From: an uncultured Prevotellaceae bacterium | GTDB taxonomy: Bacteria; Bacteroidota; Bacteroidia; Bacteroidales; Bacteroidaceae | Length of the DNA stretch: 10,075 nt | Assembly (NCBI GenBank): GCA_937877605.1 | Contig: CALFJA010000032.1 | Location: 1 to 10,075, forward strand | Direction of reading: 5' to 3' | In this document: piece by piece, positions 6,117-10,075 of the stretch | How the letters are laid out: each line of letters starts with the position of its first letter | Numbering within the stretch: the stretch's first letter is position 1 | Translations under genes and position numbers: made by a program | The notes under the pieces: model-generated | Database searches by the model: none | What the model saw: the letters and a program-made list of their open reading frames with translations, nothing else | What the model was told of the DNA's origin: nothing

Positions 6117-7562
6117 TTATTCGTTTGCTTCTATATATTCATAGGCTCCCATGTCGGGGTGCTCGTCGCGGGAAGCACCAAGTCGGTCGATTGACGGTAC
6201 CGTTACTGGGGCCGCATTGCCGATGGCTGCCGAACCTGTCGCCAGCGAGAAATCGTATATCAGGTTCTCTGTGTCAAATACGGCAAAATTATGGAAGGAT
6301 CCCTCCTCCTCGCTCGTTATATCCTCTACGATGCAGTCAACGAAGTTGTCCTTGTGTTCGTTCGAAGGTATTTCCGTGCGAAGCAGGCAGTGGTCAAACT
6401 GATAGACAAAGGCTTTACCATTATCCGCAACTGCTCCTGCCACAACATCGTCTGCATAACCCGTGAAGATTGAGTTCAAGCAGGTCATTTGATAGAGGTC
6501 GGCTTCATAGTTTGAAAACCTAATCGCCGCACCGCGCTGAGAGTCGAAGGGATAGAACTGGGCAAATGTACACCCGTTTATATAGGCGCCACCACCTTCA
6601 AGGTTCAGGCAGGATTCCAGGGCATTTGACACCTGGGTGTTCACCAATTGGATGTTAGCACCCTGTGAGAGAATTCCATAGCCCTGACAGTTGTGCACGG
6701 TCAGTTGTTCTCCGGTGAGATGTATTCCTTCGTTTGTGGGGGTGTCAATCACGATTCCGTTGTAGGTACTGTGTATGTCAGTGTAGGTCAGTCTGTTGCC
6801 AACGGAAGACGGATAGAAATGGACTCCCTGCCATTGTCCGGCTACGCGGTCGTAGGGCAGGTAGTCGAACATATTGTCGATACGATCGCCGCGGAGACAG
6901 ACTTCATTTCCGGCCTCGCCTTCGCACACCAGGGTACCATGTACATCGATACCGGCGTTGTTGGCAAAATAGAGTGTGGTACCTGCGGCAATGGTCAAGA
7001 CGGCACCCTCTGCCACGGTGATGGTTTTCCGTACCAGAACTGGCCTATCCTCGGCAACGGTCACTGATGAAGATATATCATAGTTTTCCCACTCTACCGC
7101 ATCCAGTGTCGTTGCTTTCAGGAGCAGTCGCTGGGTAGTGCCTCCATCGAGGGTAAAGATGAGGTAGTCGCTCAGTTCCTGCGGTTCCTCACGCCCCGTC
7201 GCAAACGATGTCAGTTCAACAAAGATGCGGATGCTGTCGCCGCTGGCTATTTCCACATCCTGTGCACGATAGCCGGAAGTGGGGCCGAGATACCAGCCGT
7301 CCACATTCACACGGAACCCCGTCTGATTGCCTTGAGCCAAACGGATTTCACTGCATACGATGCCGTCGCCGGTACTATTGTACACCCAAATGTCCTTCGT
7401 GGCCGACGGCATGCCGCTGAACACGACACCGAGATCCACCGTTTCTTCTGCAAAGGTCAGCGTCCTATTTCCAGCGGGAGCGAAAGAGTCGGTATCGTCG
7501 CAGGAAAGCAACAGGAAAGTGCTTATCAAGAGGAATGCTGTTTTATACAATCTTATACGCAT
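6117..7562 (-). CDS. Surface lipoprotein with parallel beta-helix, 481 aa
   Basis: A type II signal peptide (residues 1-20, basic MRIRLYK then a hydrophobic run) ends in the lipobox LLLS-C21. The mature N-terminus CDDTDS is acidic directly after the cysteine, like Bacteroidota lipoprotein export signals that send proteins to the cell surface (family knowledge). Residues from about 25 to 155 look like a beta-sandwich domain. From about 160 to 410 the pattern of short V/I-rich turns (ITVAEGAVLTIAAGTTLYF, GIDVHGTLVCEG, GAYINGCTFAQF) is that of a right-handed parallel beta-helix. The C-terminus ends HPDMGAYEY, a common closing motif of such proteins. Catalytic residues of a known pectate lyase are not apparent, so glycan binding or adhesion is as likely as hydrolysis. 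The gene lies 36 bp after the HAD gene and 28 bp before cdd. Confidence 0.85.
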   Translation of the reverse strand: MRIRLYKTAFLLISTFLLLSCDDTDSFAPAGNRTLTFAEETVDLGVVFSGMPSATKDIWVYNSTGDGIVCSEIRLAQGNQTGFRVNVDGWYLGPTSGYRAQDVEIASGDSIRIFVELTSFATGREEPQELSDYLIFTLDGGTTQRLLLKATTLDAVEWENYDISSSVTVAEDRPVLVRKTITVAEGAVLTIAAGTTLYFANNAGIDVHGTLVCEGEAGNEVCLRGDRIDNMFDYLPYDRVAGQWQGVHFYPSSVGNRLTYTDIHSTYNGIVIDTPTNEGIHLTGEQLTVHNCQGYGILSQGANIQLVNTQVSNALESCLNLEGGGAYINGCTFAQFYPFDSQRGAAIRFSNYEADLYQMTCLNSIFTGYADDVVAGAVADNGKAFVYQFDHCLLRTEIPSNEHKDNFVDCIVEDITSEEEGSFHNFAVFDTENLIYDFSLATGSAAIGNAAPVTVPSIDRLGASRDEHPDMGAYEYIEANE

Positions 7563-7598
7563 GTCTAAATTTTCTTATAAAACGATGTTTTTCCTCTT

Positions 7599-8249
7599 TT
7601 ATTGCATTTTCAATGCCGATATCAGTTCGGGCACCGTTATTTTCTTGAAATCTGGGATAATCAGGTCGGCCAAATGCAGGTCTTCTATTTGTTCAACGGT
7701 CAGACTTGTGGCCAGCCCCACCACCCTGACGCCTGCCGCATGAGCCGATTTCAGCCCATTGACGCTGTCCTCAAAGGCAATGCACCGAGCCGGTTCCAAC
7801 CCCAGCCGCTGCATTCCCATGAGATAGCACTCGGGCGATGGCTTGCTTTCGTGGAAGTCTTCCGATGTAACTTGCCGAGATACGAGTTGCCGCAATTCTG
7901 GATGCTGGGCATAGACACTGCGCATCTTAGGCTGGTTACTGCTGGTAACGATGCAAGAGAGATGCCCCGCCGAATTTATTTCCCGGGCAAAATACGGAAA
8001 GCCTTCCACCCAGGGCATGGGCATGTTTCGCTCATAGTCATTCAGTTCCCGGGTGATTTGTTCCTGCGTTGCCACATCCGGGAAGAACCTGTTGAAGATT
8101 TCGGTCAGCGTCTGTCCTTTTATCGCACGATGTAATTCTGGATTTTGCGGATAGGCTTTCAGGAATTGGTTGCCCCAAAAGATGTCGTACTGAGGCTCGG
8201 AATCCAGTATGACACCATCCAAATCGAACAGAAAGCCTATCTTTCTCAT
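7599..8249 (-). CDS. HAD-superfamily subfamily IA phosphatase or phosphomutase-like protein, 216 aa
   Basis: All four HAD motifs are present: motif I DLDGVILDSE with nucleophile D9 and acid/base D11, motif II VTSSN with T102, motif III K136 in HESKPSP, and motif IV E160-D161-S. Residues about 15-85 are the helical cap typical of the beta-phosphoglucomutase/sugar phosphatase branch. Such enzymes hydrolyse or isomerise small sugar phosphates in the cytosol; which substrate applies here cannot be told. It starts 17 bp after the lipid kinase stop, so it is very likely co-transcribed with it. A kinase-phosphatase pairing is suggestive, but nothing in the sequence shows that they share a substrate. 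Confidence 0.93.
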   Translation of the reverse strand: MRKIGFLFDLDGVILDSEPQYDIFWGNQFLKAYPQNPELHRAIKGQTLTEIFNRFFPDVATQEQITRELNDYERNMPMPWVEGFPYFAREINSAGHLSCIVTSSNQPKMRSVYAQHPELRQLVSRQVTSEDFHESKPSPECYLMGMQRLGLEPARCIAFEDSVNGLKSAHAAGVRVVGLATSLTVEQIEDLHLADLIIPDFKKITVPELISALKMQ

Positions 8250-8266
8250 AATATCCTGATTGTCAT

Positions 8267-9295
8267 TTACTTGTTTAACTTCCTCTGCAGCACTTTACTG
8301 ATGGCCATTACATGCCTTCCTTGCTTTACCATGTCCTGTCGTATCGCATTGATTTCATTGAAGAAATAGGATGCCGCCGACTGGATGGCATTGGGACGGC
8401 GGAGGCGTTTGTCGGCATTTCGGTTGACAATGATTTTTATGCCCTTGTGCACCACCTCAACAGTGATGTCCTTTCCTGCCTGTGCAGGGTCACCGTCGTA
8501 GTGAATCACACCCTCCTCCTTTCGATGAATCTGCAGCCGTTTGGTGCGGAAAGTCTTTATAAAGGCATTCTTGTCCAATGTCTTGTTGAACATTTCCAGG
8601 CTTATCTGTGGTGCATCGATCATATCGAAGGGCTCCATTACGATTACATCCAGCAGGCCGTCGCTCATTGATGCCTGCGGTGCTATATAGGCATTATTGC
8701 CATACTGCGAAGCGTTTGCACAGGACACGAGGAATGCCTTATAGCGGTATTTCCCCGATTCGTCGGAGAGTTCATAGGTTTCCGGCTGATAGTTCAGTGC
8801 TCCTTTCAGGATTTGTTCCAGGTAGGTGGCCGGACCACGCTTGCCTGCCTCGGAGAACTTCTGGCTGATAAATGCGTCGAACCCCATTCCGCAAGTGCAG
8901 AAGAAGGGGTGTCCGTCAATCAATCCGTAGTCCAGGTCATGTACTTCAAAATCGTTGATGATTTCCAGCGACTTCTTTATTGAGAGCGGAATCATAAGAT
9001 GGCGTGCCAAACCGTTGCCCGATCCGCATGGCACCACCCCCAAGGCGGTCTGGGTGTTTATCAGCCCACGGGCGGTTTCATTCACTGTGCCGTCGCCACC
9101 TACGGCCACGACTGCATCATAGCCATCCTTCACCGCTTGTTGTGCCAGTTCCGTAGCATGACCCGCATATTCCGTAAACACCACTTCATACTGGAATCTT
9201 GACAAATCAACAACCCGTTCGACCATTGGCTGGAAGGTTGATTTGTCGGATGTGCCGGAGTGGGGATTTACAATAAACAGAATCTTGTGCATCAT
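8267..9295 (-). CDS. Diacylglycerol/sphingoid-base kinase family lipid kinase (YegS/LCB5-like), 342 aa
   Basis: This ATP-dependent kinase is predicted to phosphorylate a lipid hydroxyl at the inner membrane. The signature motifs of the DAGK catalytic domain are present: NPHSG at 10-14, VGGDGTVNE at 65-73 and PCGSGNGLARHL at 89-100. The C-terminal lobe has AYIAPQASMSDGLLDV at 202-217 and YDGD at 267-270. A tail of about 45 residues (from about 298) goes beyond the usual end of the family. The ATG at 9295 (MMHKILFIVNP) is preferred; the frame stays open to 9427, but that extension crosses the promoter and a simple repeat. The gene leads a minus-strand unit and diverges from serine palmitoyltransferase, so a sphingolipid substrate such as sphinganine or ceramide is a fair inference alongside diacylglycerol. 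Confidence 0.9.
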   Translation of the reverse strand: MMHKILFIVNPHSGTSDKSTFQPMVERVVDLSRFQYEVVFTEYAGHATELAQQAVKDGYDAVVAVGGDGTVNETARGLINTQTALGVVPCGSGNGLARHLMIPLSIKKSLEIINDFEVHDLDYGLIDGHPFFCTCGMGFDAFISQKFSEAGKRGPATYLEQILKGALNYQPETYELSDESGKYRYKAFLVSCANASQYGNNAYIAPQASMSDGLLDVIVMEPFDMIDAPQISLEMFNKTLDKNAFIKTFRTKRLQIHRKEEGVIHYDGDPAQAGKDITVEVVHKGIKIIVNRNADKRLRRPNAIQSAASYFFNEINAIRQDMVKQGRHVMAISKVLQRKLNK

Positions 9296-9319
9296 GCTTT
9301 CAGACGCAATATATCCATG

Positions 9320-9327
9320 CAAATATA
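9320..9327 (-). promoter_or_regulatory. Probable -7 promoter element for the lipid kinase operon
   Basis: On the minus strand, TATATTTG matches TAnnTTTG and lies 24 bp upstream of the lipid kinase ATG, giving a leader of about 20 nt. The 13 bases TGCAAATATACAT around it (9318-9330) are identical to those at the atpD promoter (738-750). A good -33 element is missing at the usual distance; a TTTG lies only 11 bp upstream (9339-9342). The promoter may be weaker or activator-dependent. Confidence 0.55.
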
Positions 9328-9385
9328 CATTTATTTTCCAAATAAGCACTCTTGAAGAAGAATTTTTCGTCCTTTCCCACCAGAA

Positions 9386-9413
9386 AACCTCCAGCCTCCA
9401 ACCTTCAACCTCC
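9386..9413. repeat. 7-bp tandem repeat, four units
   Basis: AACCTCC, AGCCTCC, AACCTTC and AACCTCC lie end to end. The tract is upstream of both divergent promoters, between the lipid kinase -7 box and the serine palmitoyltransferase -33 box. Translated in the extended kinase frame it gives LEVEGWRLEV, an artefact of the repeat. Confidence 0.8.
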
Positions 9414-9461
9414 AAAACATTGCACAAAAAAACAGCAAATGAGTAAAAATGCCTTATTTTT

Positions 9462-9492
9462 TTTGTCCTTTTGCCTAATTAGATTATCTTTG
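9462..9492 (+). promoter_or_regulatory. Bacteroidota-type promoter of serine palmitoyltransferase
   Basis: TTTG (9462-9465) and TATCTTTG (9485-9492) fit the -33 and -7 elements with 19 bp between. Transcription should start near 9497, leaving a leader of about 50 nt before the ATG at 9547. The region just upstream is T-rich. Confidence 0.8.
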
Positions 9493-9546
9493 CAACTGAT
9501 TTTGAAAATACTGACGATAAAATTCGTTTTTATCTACATCAACTAA

Positions 9547-10075
9547 ATGGGACAATTACAAGAAAAGCATAAAAGTTATCGCGTGCCCCAGCATTTCATG
9601 GCAGAAGGTATCTATCCGTACTTTCGCGCGATAACCAGTAAGCAAGGTACAGAAGTTGAAATGGAAGGACATCATGTACTGATGTTCGGATCAAACGCCT
9701 ACACAGGTCTTACAGGCGATCAGCGCGTGATTGACGCTGCCAAGCGAGCCCTTGACACCTACGGTGCAGGCTGTGCCGGAAGCCGGTTCCTCAATGGAAC
9801 GCTCGACCTCCACCTGCAACTGGAACGGGAACTGGCCGAATTCGTGGGAAAGGACGAAGCCCTCTGCTTCTCCACCGGATTCTCCGTCAATCAGGGCGTA
9901 TTGGCACAAGTTGTCGGGCGCAACGACTATATTATCTGCGACGACCGCGACCATGCCAGCATCGTTGACGGACGGCGCCTGTCGTTTGCTACGCAACTGC
10001 GCTACAAGCACAACGACATGGACGACCTGGAGCGTACCCTGCAGAAACTGCCCGAAGAAGCCATAAAACTGATAG
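9547..10075 (+). CDS. spt: Serine palmitoyltransferase (alpha-oxoamine synthase family), N-terminal 176 residues
   Basis: This PLP enzyme condenses L-serine with a fatty acyl-CoA to 3-ketosphinganine, the committed step of sphingolipid synthesis. The visible part has YPYFR and KQGTEVEMEGHHVLMFGSNAYTGLTGD (about 33-58), then the glycine-rich GAGCAGSR at 73-80, FLNGTLDLHLQLERELAEF at 81-99 and DDRDHAS at 132-138. H136 is the expected PLP-stacking histidine. The PLP lysine lies beyond the window edge. The long YPYFR/FGSNAY/FLNGTLDLH pattern matches Bacteroidales serine palmitoyltransferases better than 2-amino-3-ketobutyrate CoA ligase or 8-amino-7-oxononanoate synthase, its closest alternatives. 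It diverges from a lipid kinase gene across a 251-bp promoter region. Confidence 0.88.
   Translation, partial: MGQLQEKHKSYRVPQHFMAEGIYPYFRAITSKQGTEVEMEGHHVLMFGSNAYTGLTGDQRVIDAAKRALDTYGAGCAGSRFLNGTLDLHLQLERELAEFVGKDEALCFSTGFSVNQGVLAQVVGRNDYIICDDRDHASIVDGRRLSFATQLRYKHNDMDDLERTLQKLPEEAIKLI

Noticed and set aside
7602..8135. 177-codon plus-strand frame opposite the HAD gene
   Set aside because: The opposite strand carries all four HAD motifs, and this frame shows no family features.
9296..9427. N-terminal extension of the lipid kinase to 9427
   Set aside because: It crosses the -7 element at 9320-9327 and encodes the 7-bp repeat as a low-complexity peptide; MMHKILFIVNP is the natural family start.

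Overview
The window reads as chromosomal DNA of a Bacteroidota member, most likely order Bacteroidales and plausibly Prevotella-like. Four promoters follow the phylum-specific pattern (TAnnTTTG at -7, in three cases with TTTG about 18-20 bp upstream). Start codons lack clear Shine-Dalgarno sequences. The genes present are a Bacteroidota-type serine palmitoyltransferase, an atpD that appears to head its operon, and a lipoprotein with an acidic export signal after the lipobox. The genus is an inference.

Layout. (1) Bases 1-771, minus strand: the first 218 codons of atpD (F1 ATP synthase beta) with a promoter and a leader of about 80 nt. (2) Bases 809-2325, minus strand: a Wzx-type polysaccharide flippase. 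(3) Bases 2326-2691: a 366-bp spacer holding an 8-bp repeat, an 88-bp array of four 22-bp repeats and a strong promoter that ends at the start codon of the next gene. (4) Bases 2692-5600, plus strand: three glycosyltransferases (two GT-A family 2, one GT-B) in one tight operon. With the flippase they form a small surface-glycan cluster set between core genes. (5) Bases 5597-9295, minus strand: a probable four-gene unit, transcribed as lipid kinase, HAD phosphatase, beta-helix lipoprotein, cytidine deaminase. It meets the glycosyltransferase operon tail to tail on a shared CTAG. (6) Bases 9296-9546: a divergent promoter region. (7) Bases 9547-10075, plus strand: the N-terminal half of serine palmitoyltransferase, first enzyme of sphingolipid synthesis, divergent from the lipid kinase.

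The genes suggest envelope biology: glycan assembly and flipping, sphingolipid synthesis with a possible partner lipid kinase, and a surface lipoprotein, flanked by energy and nucleotide-salvage genes. I did not find a clearly new defence or mobile system. The most unusual signals are at DNA level: short 7-8 bp tandem repeats at several gene edges, one of them inside the flippase gene and read in three frames; the 22-bp array between the two divergent glycan operons; a predicted leaderless glycosyltransferase mRNA; and the shared palindromic stop.
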